From JBCBKU01 sp965267475 (GTDB taxonomy: Bacteria > Pseudomonadota > Alphaproteobacteria > Rhodobacterales > Rhodobacteraceae), in assembly GCA_965267475.1 (NCBI GenBank), contig OZ254079.1:1364001-1428000 (forward strand): a stretch of 64,000 nt of DNA, written 5' to 3'. The notes under the pieces were generated by a model. It was not told where the DNA came from and did not search any database. It saw only the letters and a list, made by a program, of their open reading frames with translations. How positions within the stretch are numbered: position 1 is the first letter of the stretch; every line of letters begins with the position of its first letter. Of this stretch, positions 18,803-26,454 are shown in pieces. A program made the translations under genes and the position numbers.

Positions 18803-18840
18803 GGGACCCGGATATCCGGGTGCATTCAGGCGCGCAAGCG

Positions 18841-19317
18841 TCAGTCGAACTTGGCTGAGGGGACTAGGACAGTGGCCTCGCCAACAAGGACTTTCTTGCC
18901 GTCAATTTCACATTTGCAGTCGAGCGTCGCGCGGCGTTTCGAATGATCGATTGCGGCAACGCTGACCGTGGCGAGAACGCGGTCGCCGGGGCGAACCGGT
19001 GCCAGAAACTTCAGGGACTGGCCCAGATAGACCGTGCCATGGCCCGGAAGCTGTTCGCCGATGATGGCGCTGATCAGCCCGGCGGTCAGCATGCCGTGGG
19101 CGATCCGGCCCGCGAAGATCGTGTCCTGCGCGTAATCGTCGTCAAGATGGACCGGGTTATGGTCCGTCGTAATCTCGGCAAAAAGCTGTATGTCGCGGTC
19201 GCTGATCACCTTGGCCAGACGACGCGTCATCCCAACTTCGAGATCTTCGATCACGATGGTGCCGCGTTGGATCTCCTGAACCGGCTCGGCAAGATTATGA
19301 AATGTCTCGGCATTCAT
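18841..19317 (-). CDS. MaoC-family (R)-specific enoyl-CoA hydratase
   Basis: 158 residues, single hot-dog domain. The hydratase 2 motif is visible as FAEITTDHNPVHLDDDYA, with the catalytic Asp/His pair, followed by GRIAHGMLTAGLISA. Such enzymes (PhaJ-like) hydrate crotonyl-CoA-type substrates to (R)-3-hydroxyacyl-CoA, linking beta-oxidation and polyhydroxyalkanoate synthesis. The ATG at 19317 was chosen over an in-frame TTG 12 codons earlier whose TTGACC context looks more like promoter sequence; neither has a strong ribosome site, so the start is uncertain. Confidence 0.85.
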   Translation of the reverse strand: MNAETFHNLAEPVQEIQRGTIVIEDLEVGMTRRLAKVISDRDIQLFAEITTDHNPVHLDDDYAQDTIFAGRIAHGMLTAGLISAIIGEQLPGHGTVYLGQSLKFLAPVRPGDRVLATVSVAAIDHSKRRATLDCKCEIDGKKVLVGEATVLVPSAKFD

Positions 19318-19364
19318 GCGCAACTTTATTGCTGTGCCGTCGAGCCGGGTCAAGGAGTTTTTCG

Positions 19365-20237
19365 CTAGCGCAGCATTCCCATGGCGAATGTCGGCGTCAT
19401 TTGGTGACTGTCGACAAAACTCTTCAATTTTGAGGTGTCGGGGCTGTGATCGGTCGCGGTTTCCTCGGCGGCCAGCCCGCCTGTGATGAATAGCGAGTCG
19501 ATGTCTTCGCCCATGGCGCCCTTGATGTCGGTTGCGATTCCGTCGCCCACGGCAAGGATGCGGTCATCTGGCACACCGCCGCCCATCTCGGCCAGCCGGC
19601 GCCTTGCAAGTTCATAGACCGGCGGGTGCGGTTTGCCGAAATACAGGCTTTCGCCGCCCATCTCGGTGTAAAGCTTGGCCAGAGCGCCCGCGCACCACTC
19701 GCGCACCTCGCCCCGGTCGACGACGATATCGGGATTTGCGCAAAGAAGCTTCAGGCCTTTTTGCTTGGCATACAGGAAATCGGCGCGATTCACGTCCGGA
19801 TCGGCCAACGGGTCGAACGGCCCGGTGCAAACGATCCCCTCAGCCTCGGCCAGGGGCACGCGTTCCATCGTCGGGCAGTTGTCGATCAGCTTGATCGGTT
19901 CAAAGAAAGGCAAGTCCCGTTCTTCGCCGATGTGATAGACCCGCGTGCCGACCAACCCCTGGAACATGGCCAGACGGGCGCTGTCGCCCGAGGTTGCGAT
20001 GGTGTCCCAGGCGTCAGCCGGGACGCCCCACATTTTCAATTGCTCTTGAACTTCGGCCCGGGGGCGCGGCGCGTTCGTCAGAAGCACGACCCGACCGCCT
20101 TTGGCGCGAAAAGCCTGTAGGGCGGCGACGGCTTCGGGGAAAGCGGCGATCCCATTGTGGACGCAGCCCCAGAGATCGCAGAACAGCGCGTCATACCGAT
20201 CTGAGATTTCGGACAAATTGGAAACAATCTGGATCAT
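19365..20237 (-). CDS. HAD-superfamily hydrolase, subclass IIA (TIGR01459-like)
   Basis: 290 residues. HAD motif I is seen as ALFCDLWGCVHNG (nucleophile Asp near residue 20), motif II in VVLLTNAPRPR, and motifs III/IV in FGKPHPPVYE and AVGDGIATDIKGA. The group is annotated as sugar-phosphatase-like, with unproven substrates. The ATG at 20237 follows AAAGG; the upstream frame extension is unsupported. It is 31 bp downstream of the chaC-like gene. Confidence 0.85.
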   Translation of the reverse strand: MIQIVSNLSEISDRYDALFCDLWGCVHNGIAAFPEAVAALQAFRAKGGRVVLLTNAPRPRAEVQEQLKMWGVPADAWDTIATSGDSARLAMFQGLVGTRVYHIGEERDLPFFEPIKLIDNCPTMERVPLAEAEGIVCTGPFDPLADPDVNRADFLYAKQKGLKLLCANPDIVVDRGEVREWCAGALAKLYTEMGGESLYFGKPHPPVYELARRRLAEMGGGVPDDRILAVGDGIATDIKGAMGEDIDSLFITGGLAAEETATDHSPDTSKLKSFVDSHQMTPTFAMGMLR

Positions 20238-20268
20238 CTTGGCCTTTTGTCTCCGCCTTTGACAGAAT

Positions 20269-21003
20269 TCAGTGGGTGCCGCCGAACGCCTCGGCAGCCG
20301 ACACAAGTCGTTTCACATCTGCGTCCTCGATCCGCAAGCGGTCAAACTGCGCCGCGATGTTTTGGGCGTATTCCAGGCTGGAGCCAAGAAACCCCGTTCC
20401 TGTGGCGCAGTATTCGACCTGTTGTTCGAAGGTCAGCGTGGCATCGATCAGGGGCGACGCGTGATCCGCCACGAAGGCCAACACCTGAATGTCGCCGTGA
20501 TCCGTGCGGGCCGTGACCTGAACCTCATGATAGGCCGGGCCCAGCCGTTCCCGCTTCCAGATATGGGTGCTTTCTTCCTCGACCAGGTCGGCGGCAATTC
20601 GGAAGGCCAACCCGTGGCATTCGGCCCCTGGCACAGAATCTAGCGCGACCATCAATCCCGGTTTCTCCGGGTCGCCGCGACCGCCGAAGATGTCTTTCAG
20701 AATGAACTGGCGCGCATAGTCGGGGACGGTGGCCCGGCGCACCTCTTCAAAGTGAACCGCAGGGTCCCACATCAAGCTGCCATAAGCGAACACCCAAAGA
20801 TCGCCACCGCCATACGCATCAAGAAACGCCCGGCGCCCGGCTTCCCGCACATCTTCGGGTGTGAAAAGTAGCGCCATGTCGCCGCCTGCGGTCTCGGCGA
20901 CTTTGGCCTTCGTCGCCTCGATATCCATGTCGCGGAAGAATGAGGTTTCGGGGTCCGCGATCAGACCCCTTAGCCGAGGATGATGGCGATACGGGTCGCT
21001 CAC
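20269..21003 (-). CDS. chaC: ChaC-like gamma-glutamylcyclotransferase
   Basis: 244 residues. The cyclotransferase substrate loop WVFAYGSLMWDP (about residues 70-81) and the EEESTHIWKRE region, containing the catalytic glutamate, are both present. ChaC enzymes release 5-oxoproline from glutathione. It starts with GTG abutting the stop of the pyrophosphatase gene (TAG-GTG), so translation is probably coupled. Confidence 0.87.
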   Translation of the reverse strand: MSDPYRHHPRLRGLIADPETSFFRDMDIEATKAKVAETAGGDMALLFTPEDVREAGRRAFLDAYGGGDLWVFAYGSLMWDPAVHFEEVRRATVPDYARQFILKDIFGGRGDPEKPGLMVALDSVPGAECHGLAFRIAADLVEEESTHIWKRERLGPAYHEVQVTARTDHGDIQVLAFVADHASPLIDATLTFEQQVEYCATGTGFLGSSLEYAQNIAAQFDRLRIEDADVKRLVSAAEAFGGTH

Positions 21004-21924
21004 CTAAAGCGCCAGGTTCGGGATGATCTGCTTCTTGCGGCTCATGATGCCGGGCAGGACCACAGCGTCGCCCGAAACCGAGGCCCCGAAGCTTTTCTCG
21101 GCCACCGCCTTCACGGTGTCATTCGGGACAAGCAGGGTGGCTTCTTCCTTCAGGATATCGACCACGAACAGCAAGACCTCGTCTACGCCGTCTTCCTGGG
21201 CAACCTTGGGCATCGTTTCCATCAGGCTTGCTTTGCGCGACAGCGGGATGTCGGGCGCGGTGGTTTCCAAGACTGAAACCCGGAACTTGGTGCCGCCCAC
21301 TTCGTATTCCTTGGAGTCCATGCGGATCAACTCGGCATCCGAGAAGGCTGAGACATCGGATTTGGCCGCAAACATTTCGGCGGCATAGGCCGTCACGTTC
21401 AGGTTCAACTCGCCGGCCAGTTTCTCAGCCAAGGCGCGGTCGTGATCAGTCGTGGTGGGAGAACGAAACTCCAGCGTGTCAGACAAGATGCAGGACAGCA
21501 TCGCGCCCTTTATCTGGTCCGGCATCTTGTTTGCATCGTCGCCCATCAGGTCATGCATGATGGTCGCCGTGCAGGCGAGCGGACGGATCGTGATATCGAT
21601 CGGGCCCGCCGTTTCCAGGCCGCCCACAAGCTTGTGGTGATCGATGATCGCGCGGATGTCTGCTTGGTTGATATTGTCGGGCAGTTCCGCCGGATTGTTC
21701 GTATCCACGATTACCACCGGGTCGCCGTCCGCCACCCCGTCGATGATCGCGGGTTTGTCCAGGCCCCATTTTTCCAGAACGAAAGCGGCTTCGGTATTGG
21801 GCTCGCCCAGAAGGACGGCCTCGGCGGCTTCGCCTTTGATGTCGTTCAGATACCAGGCCCATATCAGCGGGGACCCGGTCGAGTCGGTATCGGGGGATTT
21901 GTGGCCAAACACTTTGATGGTCAT
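21004..21924 (-). CDS. ppaC: Manganese-dependent inorganic pyrophosphatase (family II)
   Basis: Hydrolyses pyrophosphate to phosphate. 306 residues: DHH domain with FGHKSPDTDS (metal ligands), DTN near 74 and the DHHKLVGG signature near 96, then the DHHA2 domain ending in SRKKQIIPNL, the usual C-terminal substrate-binding loop. Mn/Co-dependent family II enzyme, unrelated to PpaA-type enzymes. First gene of the leftward chaC-HAD group. Confidence 0.95.
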   Translation of the reverse strand: MTIKVFGHKSPDTDSTGSPLIWAWYLNDIKGEAAEAVLLGEPNTEAAFVLEKWGLDKPAIIDGVADGDPVVIVDTNNPAELPDNINQADIRAIIDHHKLVGGLETAGPIDITIRPLACTATIMHDLMGDDANKMPDQIKGAMLSCILSDTLEFRSPTTTDHDRALAEKLAGELNLNVTAYAAEMFAAKSDVSAFSDAELIRMDSKEYEVGGTKFRVSVLETTAPDIPLSRKASLMETMPKVAQEDGVDEVLLFVVDILKEEATLLVPNDTVKAVAEKSFGASVSGDAVVLPGIMSRKKQIIPNLAL

Positions 21925-22538
21925 GCGGGTACACTCCGGTCGGATTCGCGCGCCTTATAGGGGCGGGTGGGGGCGTTGTCACCGGGCCAGTCCAGCGGAA
22001 TTGACGGATGCAGGACAGTCGGACTAAAAGACAGCCACTGAAGAGGAGTGCCGTGACAATGGACCAACTGGCCTAAGCCCGTTCAGCCCGACTTGTCCGC
22101 CATGCGTATCGCATGCGACGCCCTTTTCAGGAGTGCCCAATCCATGGACCAGACCGTCTGACGCCCATTCGGCGTGATCCTTTTTCCCGTGCCGTTTCGG
22201 TGCGGGTTCCGATACTCAGACAGATGAGGCACATCCATGCCAGAGAACCGCAAATCCCGCCGGGCCGCGAAGGCCCGCAAACCTTCCGCACGTCCCGACG
22301 CCCGGCCGAATGCCCCTGTGAACCTGCTACGCACCCGGCGACCGGGGGTAAACCCCGCCACGCGGTTTGGTGACGGACGCCCGCCGCGGTTTCCCGGGCG
22401 CACCGGCGGACGGTGACACAAACGGCCCCGGGGCGGCAGGTAAGACCGCTCCGGGGTCAAACGGTTTGCGAATAAGGTCTTTACGCCTGCGGGCAGAGTT
22501 CGCACACTCGCCCCGAGGATATCGGGGGCGAAAGATCC
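21925..22538 (+). other. Long structured leader upstream of the halogenase gene
   Basis: 614 bp without an established gene. It holds a strong 13-bp hairpin at 22424-22458 (two G-U wobbles, 9-nt loop), and a hairpin at 22508-22531 whose right arm contains the only ribosome-site-like G-run of the halogenase. Two near-duplicate five-codon open frames lie at 22059-22076 and 22144-22161, each preceded by AGGAGTGCC; the second is followed by a weak terminator-like stem with five Ts (22161-22185). A basic 59-codon frame is listed separately. Confidence 0.55.
22237..22416 (+). CDS. Possible small basic protein (59 residues)
   Basis: ATG-initiated frame with GAGG 8 nt upstream. It encodes an Arg/Pro-rich peptide beginning MPENRKSRRAAKARKPSARP. 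No family is recognised. High-GC DNA easily makes Arg/Pro-rich chance frames, and it overlaps no other candidate, so it could be a real micro-protein or only part of the halogenase leader. Confidence 0.2.
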   Translation: MPENRKSRRAAKARKPSARPDARPNAPVNLLRTRRPGVNPATRFGDGRPPRFPGRTGGR

Positions 22539-24236
22539 ATGGCAGAGCAGATCAAAAGCATCACAATCGTGGGTGGCGGAACCGCAGGCTGGTTGGCCGC
22601 GACGATCCTGAACCGTTACACCAAGGTCGAGCCCAAGGTGGCGGATGATCTGACAATCACGCTGATCGAATCCCCCAACATTCCGACCGTCGGTGTTGGC
22701 GAGGCCACCGTGCCCGGCATGGCGCGAACCCTGCAAGGGACCGGCATTGGCGAGCGCGAATTCTTCAAGCGCTGCAACGCGTCGTTCAAGTTGGGCGTCA
22801 TGTTCTCGAACTGGAATGTCGACACCGACGGCAAGCCGATCAATTTCATGAATGTCTTCTCGCAGCCTTCGGTTCTGGACGGTGTCCCGACATCGACCCA
22901 TTTCAGCCAGTTCGGCGGCGGAGAATTCGACTATGCCCAGTTGATCGGACCGAACAAGGATCTGGCCGAGGCCTGCAAGGCCCCCCGGACCGCCGGGTCC
23001 AAGGATTATGAAAGCGCCGCTGGATTTGCCTATCACCTCGACGCGGGACGCTTCGCCGAGATGTTGCGCGACACGTGCATCGAACGCGGCGTGGTCCATG
23101 TGCTCGACGATGTCGAAGGGGTCAATCTGGACGAACGCGGCTTCGTCAGTTCGCTGTCCCTGAAGGAACGCGGCGACCATCCGGTCGAACTGGTGATCGA
23201 TTGCACCGGCTTCAAAGGGCTGATCATCAATGAGGCTTTGAAAGAGCCTTTCGTGAGCTATTCGAAATTTCTGGCCAATGATCGGGCGCTGGCCGTGCAG
23301 ATCCCCCATGGCGATCCGTCGAAGATGGAGGCGATGACGCGATCGACAGCGCTGGGCGCGGGGTGGACCTGGCGCGTACCGCTCTATCACCGGGTCGGGA
23401 CGGGCTATGTCTTTTCCAGCGCGCACCGGACGGACGAAGAGGCGCGGGATGAGTTCATGGCGAGCCTGGGCCCCGAGGCCGAGGGGTTCGAACCCCGCGT
23501 CATACCGATGCGCGTCGGCCGGACACGTCGGCCCTGGGTGAAGAATTGCGTTGCCATCGGTCTTGCAGGCGGGTTCATCGAACCTTTGGAATCGACGGCC
23601 ATCCACATGACCGACATGGCGATCCGATGGCTGCTGACCTACTTCCCCACCAAGGATTTCCCCGAACCGCTGCGCGACCGCTTCAACAAGGTCTCGATCG
23701 ACCTGTATGACGAGGTGCGCGACTTTATCTGCCTGCACTATGCGTTGGGCAACCGGACCGACGACCCATACTGGATCGACACGCGCGAGGCGCTGGAACT
23801 GCCCGATACACTGGCCGAGAACCTGGAATTGTGGCAGCACACCTTGCCGGCAGAGGCTGATGTCGGTCTCGCCTCACTTTTCCCGACCAGCGTCTATCTT
23901 CAAGTGATGCTGGGCAAGCGCGTCTATGAGACAGGCTTCGGCGAAGGCAAGTTCCCGGTCAGCGACAAATTGGACCGGACGCGCTGGGGGCAATACACCG
24001 AGGTCGCCCGAAACCGCGTCGGTCAGATCATGGCAGAGTGCATGGATCACCGCACCTATCTGACGAAGGCCCGCGGTGAGGAAGAGGCAAAAGCGGCCTT
24101 TGCCGCGCCGTTCAGCAGCGGCGGGGCAACGGTGCCGCTTCCCGGCGCTGCCGCGCCTGTGACGGCGCCTTTGCAGATCAAGACGCCGGCGCCAGCCCAG
24201 GACACCTTTGAAAAGGAAGATGCCAGCATCCTTTAG
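22539..24236 (+). CDS. Flavin-dependent tryptophan-halogenase-family protein
   Basis: 565 residues, somewhat longer than PrnA-type enzymes. The FAD motif GGGTAGW is at residues 12-18. The catalytic lysine that forms the chloramine in PrnA corresponds to Lys84 (NASFKLG), and the conserved glutamate lies in GGFIEPLESTAI. The diagnostic WxWxIP motif reads WTWRVP. These enzymes use FADH2, oxygen and halide to halogenate aromatic rings. The last 45 residues (Ala/Pro-rich) are extra. No flavin reductase or biosynthetic genes are adjacent, so the substrate is unknown. It converges with the RTX/Hint gene and overlaps its 3' end by 3-4 bases. Confidence 0.88.
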   Translation: MAEQIKSITIVGGGTAGWLAATILNRYTKVEPKVADDLTITLIESPNIPTVGVGEATVPGMARTLQGTGIGEREFFKRCNASFKLGVMFSNWNVDTDGKPINFMNVFSQPSVLDGVPTSTHFSQFGGGEFDYAQLIGPNKDLAEACKAPRTAGSKDYESAAGFAYHLDAGRFAEMLRDTCIERGVVHVLDDVEGVNLDERGFVSSLSLKERGDHPVELVIDCTGFKGLIINEALKEPFVSYSKFLANDRALAVQIPHGDPSKMEAMTRSTALGAGWTWRVPLYHRVGTGYVFSSAHRTDEEARDEFMASLGPEAEGFEPRVIPMRVGRTRRPWVKNCVAIGLAGGFIEPLESTAIHMTDMAIRWLLTYFPTKDFPEPLRDRFNKVSIDLYDEVRDFICLHYALGNRTDDPYWIDTREALELPDTLAENLELWQHTLPAEADVGLASLFPTSVYLQVMLGKRVYETGFGEGKFPVSDKLDRTRWGQYTEVARNRVGQIMAECMDHRTYLTKARGEEEAKAAFAAPFSSGGATVPLPGAAAPVTAPLQIKTPAPAQDTFEKEDASIL

Positions 24237-25903
24237 GCTGGCACGTCGAAGCTGCGCGAAAGCGCATCCGGGACCAGCCGTGCGGCGGCCCGCCGATCAG
24301 CGACCGGGCGCGCCGGAGCCGCGTGCAGCTTGTGTTGTCCCGTGGCCCGCAGTTCCGGGTGAAGCGACGTGGCTGCAGGGCCGGTAAAGAACGTCTCGAC
24401 CCAGACCCCATCGACGCGCACGATCTCATGGCGTTCGAGAAGCAGATTGACGTATCGCACCGGGTTGGGGCGGGTGTTCTGCACCCGAACACCCCTTGCG
24501 CATTTCGACAGATGGATCGCCCGGACCAGATGCGTTCCGTCAAGGCAGAACGCGTGCTGCCGCGAAACGGTCATCTTGCGGTTCGGACGATTGGGGCCAA
24601 GGCATCCTGGCTCAAGGATAACCGGGCGCAGGCGGTCATCCTTGACCAATGCCTGGGGCTGATAGATCTGCGACAGAACGCGCAGGATTGGCTGCGGCCC
24701 ATGGTCCAGCGTCAAGACAAGGTCCCCGGGTTTCAAATTTCCGATCCGGCGCGACCCGGTCGGCGTGTCGATCAGCGATGCCGGTGTCAGGCAGGCGGGC
24801 GGGGCCGCCGAACGCGACGGTGGTGTATAGTCGTTTTCATCAAGAAGCCGCGCCCGAAGCTCGGGCTCGGTGACCCCGGAATCCCAGTAGAAGGAGAAAT
24901 CGAGCGTCAGCGTGTCGTTCGGGTCGCCCCCGCTGATCCCAAGAACCCAGATCTTCGGATCCCCGGTTGCCGTAAAAGTAATGTCGGCCTTGTCGATATT
25001 TCCGATATAGACGTGATCGGTCGATGGGTCCCAGCCATATGCCGTGTCCTGGTCTGACCCATGGCCGAACTGGATGACCTGGTTCCCGCCATCGTAGCCG
25101 CCGACATGATAGGTGTCGTCGCCGGATCCGCCTTCGAAATAATCCGATCCTTGGCCGCCGGTAAGGGTGTCGTTGCCCGCGTCGCCGAACAGGGCATCAT
25201 CGCCGGACCCGCCGTCTATCGAGTCGTCGCCACCACCGCCTGAAAGCGCGTCATTCTCGGTGCCGCCATCAATGCTGTCATTGCCTTCGCCACCGTCGAT
25301 TTCATCATATCCGCCTCCGCCGGAAATGGTGTCGCTGCCAGCATCGCCTGACAGTGAATCGTCACCGGTTCCGCCGACAATCGAGTCGTTGTCGTCGCCG
25401 CCTTCGATGGTGTCGTTTTGGTCGCCACCGATAAGCGTGTCGTCCCCTGTTCCGCCACGGATTGAGTTGTCGCCAGATCCGCCGGAGATAGAATCGCTGT
25501 GGTCGCCGCCATCGATGGTGTCATTTCCGTCCCCTCCGGCAATCGAGTCTTGGCCGGATCCGCCATGGATTGAATCGGCGCCTGATCCGCCATCGATGGT
25601 GTCGCCGTCATTGCCGCCGTCGATGGTGTCGGCGCCGTCCCCGCCCTGGATCGAGTCCTGCCCTGAACCGCCGGATATCGAGTCGTTGTCCGTGCCACCA
25701 TCAATGGTGTCGCCGTCATTGCCGCCATCGATGGTGTCATTGCCCTGGCCGCCATCGATCGAATCCGTGCCGCTGCCACCATAGATGGTGTCGTTGCCGC
25801 TGTTTCCGTGAACGGTGTCAGCGCCTTCGCCCGCATTCACTTCGTCGCCGCCGGACGTCCCGGTCAGCGAGTCGTTGCCCGATGTGCCGTTGATCGTGCT
25901 CAT
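24233..25903 (-). CDS. RTX-repeat protein with C-terminal Hint domain
   Basis: 556 residues. Residues 9 to about 270 contain roughly 29 calcium-binding nonapeptides of the GGxGxDxIx type. A linker (270-365) with Trp/Phe strands follows, then a Hint_2 domain (about 370-510) starting at the Cys of CLTPASLIDTPTG and including GDLVLTLDHG and SRQHAF. Hint domains self-cleave peptide bonds as in inteins and Hedgehog proteins. RTX proteins are usually exported by type I secretion through an uncleaved C-terminal signal; no secretion genes are in the window and there is no N-terminal signal peptide. ATG at 25903 with AAGGGG upstream. At the DNA level the repeats form an imperfect 27-bp tandem array. 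Confidence 0.88.
   Translation of the reverse strand: MSTINGTSGNDSLTGTSGGDEVNAGEGADTVHGNSGNDTIYGGSGTDSIDGGQGNDTIDGGNDGDTIDGGTDNDSISGGSGQDSIQGGDGADTIDGGNDGDTIDGGSGADSIHGGSGQDSIAGGDGNDTIDGGDHSDSISGGSGDNSIRGGTGDDTLIGGDQNDTIEGGDDNDSIVGGTGDDSLSGDAGSDTISGGGGYDEIDGGEGNDSIDGGTENDALSGGGGDDSIDGGSGDDALFGDAGNDTLTGGQGSDYFEGGSGDDTYHVGGYDGGNQVIQFGHGSDQDTAYGWDPSTDHVYIGNIDKADITFTATGDPKIWVLGISGGDPNDTLTLDFSFYWDSGVTEPELRARLLDENDYTPPSRSAAPPACLTPASLIDTPTGSRRIGNLKPGDLVLTLDHGPQPILRVLSQIYQPQALVKDDRLRPVILEPGCLGPNRPNRKMTVSRQHAFCLDGTHLVRAIHLSKCARGVRVQNTRPNPVRYVNLLLERHEIVRVDGVWVETFFTGPAATSLHPELRATGQHKLHAAPARPVADRRAAARLVPDALSRSFDVPA
25150..25880 (-). repeat. Imperfect 27-bp tandem array encoding RTX nonapeptides
   Basis: Tandem units of 27 bp (nine codons) inside the RTX/Hint gene, with diverged third positions. 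Some longer units repeat nearly exactly, such as the GGNDGDTIDGG segments. Confidence 0.8.
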
Positions 25904-26019
25904 TGGCCACCCCTTGGCCGCTAGTCATGCCCCCGGTTCGCTATGGCATCCCGGATTTAAGATTTGGCAAAGTTTGGCTGAACCCTCGGGGTTTCGTTCA
26001 TTTTCGGCTGGCCGTCCGG

Positions 26020-26048
26020 TTGACAAGTCGGGGTGTGCTCTCTATCTC
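26020..26048 (+). promoter_or_regulatory. Sigma70-type promoter of groESL
   Basis: A perfect TTGACA (26020-26025) is followed after exactly 17 bp by TATCTC (26043-26048). The predicted start point lies at the left arm of the CIRCE element. Confidence 0.75.
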
Positions 26049-26054
26049 GGCGCT

Positions 26055-26083
26055 GTTATCACTCAGGCATTTTGAGTGATAAC
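26055..26083. promoter_or_regulatory. CIRCE operator (HrcA-binding) of groESL
   Basis: TTATCACTC-N9-GAGTGATAA is a perfect inverted repeat with the standard 9-bp spacer, extended by one G/C pair on each side. It differs from the CIRCE consensus TTAGCACTC by one symmetric base. It overlaps the start of transcription, which fits repression by HrcA and heat induction. hrcA is not in this window. Confidence 0.9.
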
Positions 26084-26116
26084 AAGGGAGAAACTGAACC
26101 TAAGGAGCGTTCACAG

Positions 26117-26404
26117 ATGGCATTCACCCCTCTGCATGACCGTGTTGTCGTCCGTCGCGTTGAAAGCGACGAAAAGACCGCTGGCGGCCTGATTATTCCG
26201 GATACCGCGAAAGAAAAGCCTGCTGAAGGCGAAGTCGTTGCAGTTGGCGCTGGCGCCCGCGACGAAGATGGCGAACGGATCGCCATGGATGTCAAAGCTG
26301 GCGACAAGATTTTGTTCGGCAAATGGTCGGGCACTGAAATCTCGCTCGACGGCGAAGACCTGTTGATCATGAAAGAAAGCGACATCCTGGGCGTCATCGC
26401 CTAA
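26117..26404 (+). CDS. groES: Co-chaperonin GroES
   Basis: 95 residues, the seven-subunit lid of GroEL. N-terminal FTPLHDRVVVRRV, the mobile loop with GGLIIPDTAKEKP and the C-terminal DLLIMKESDILGVI are all typical. The ATG at 26117 follows AAGGAG. First gene of the groESL operon, under the promoter and CIRCE operator described above. Confidence 0.98.
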   Translation: MAFTPLHDRVVVRRVESDEKTAGGLIIPDTAKEKPAEGEVVAVGAGARDEDGERIAMDVKAGDKILFGKWSGTEISLDGEDLLIMKESDILGVIA

Positions 26405-26454
26405 GGCCAACCGCTTTTCCCCGAAAATCAAAAGACAATCAGGAGCAATCCAAC

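Noticed and set aside
23481..23510. GGTTCGAACCCC resembling a tRNA T-arm
   Set aside because: It lies within halogenase codons and no acceptor, D or anticodon arms can be formed around it.
22083..23840. A 585-codon open frame antisense to the halogenase and its leader
   Set aside because: No recognisable domain; the plus strand carries all halogenase motifs, so this is a shadow.
25167..25784. A Ser/Pro-rich plus-strand frame through the RTX array
   Set aside because: It is the complement of Gly-Asp repeats and has no other support.
25150..25880. Regular 27-bp repeats that could suggest a CRISPR array
   Set aside because: There are no spacers of unique sequence; the units are contiguous codons of RTX nonapeptides.
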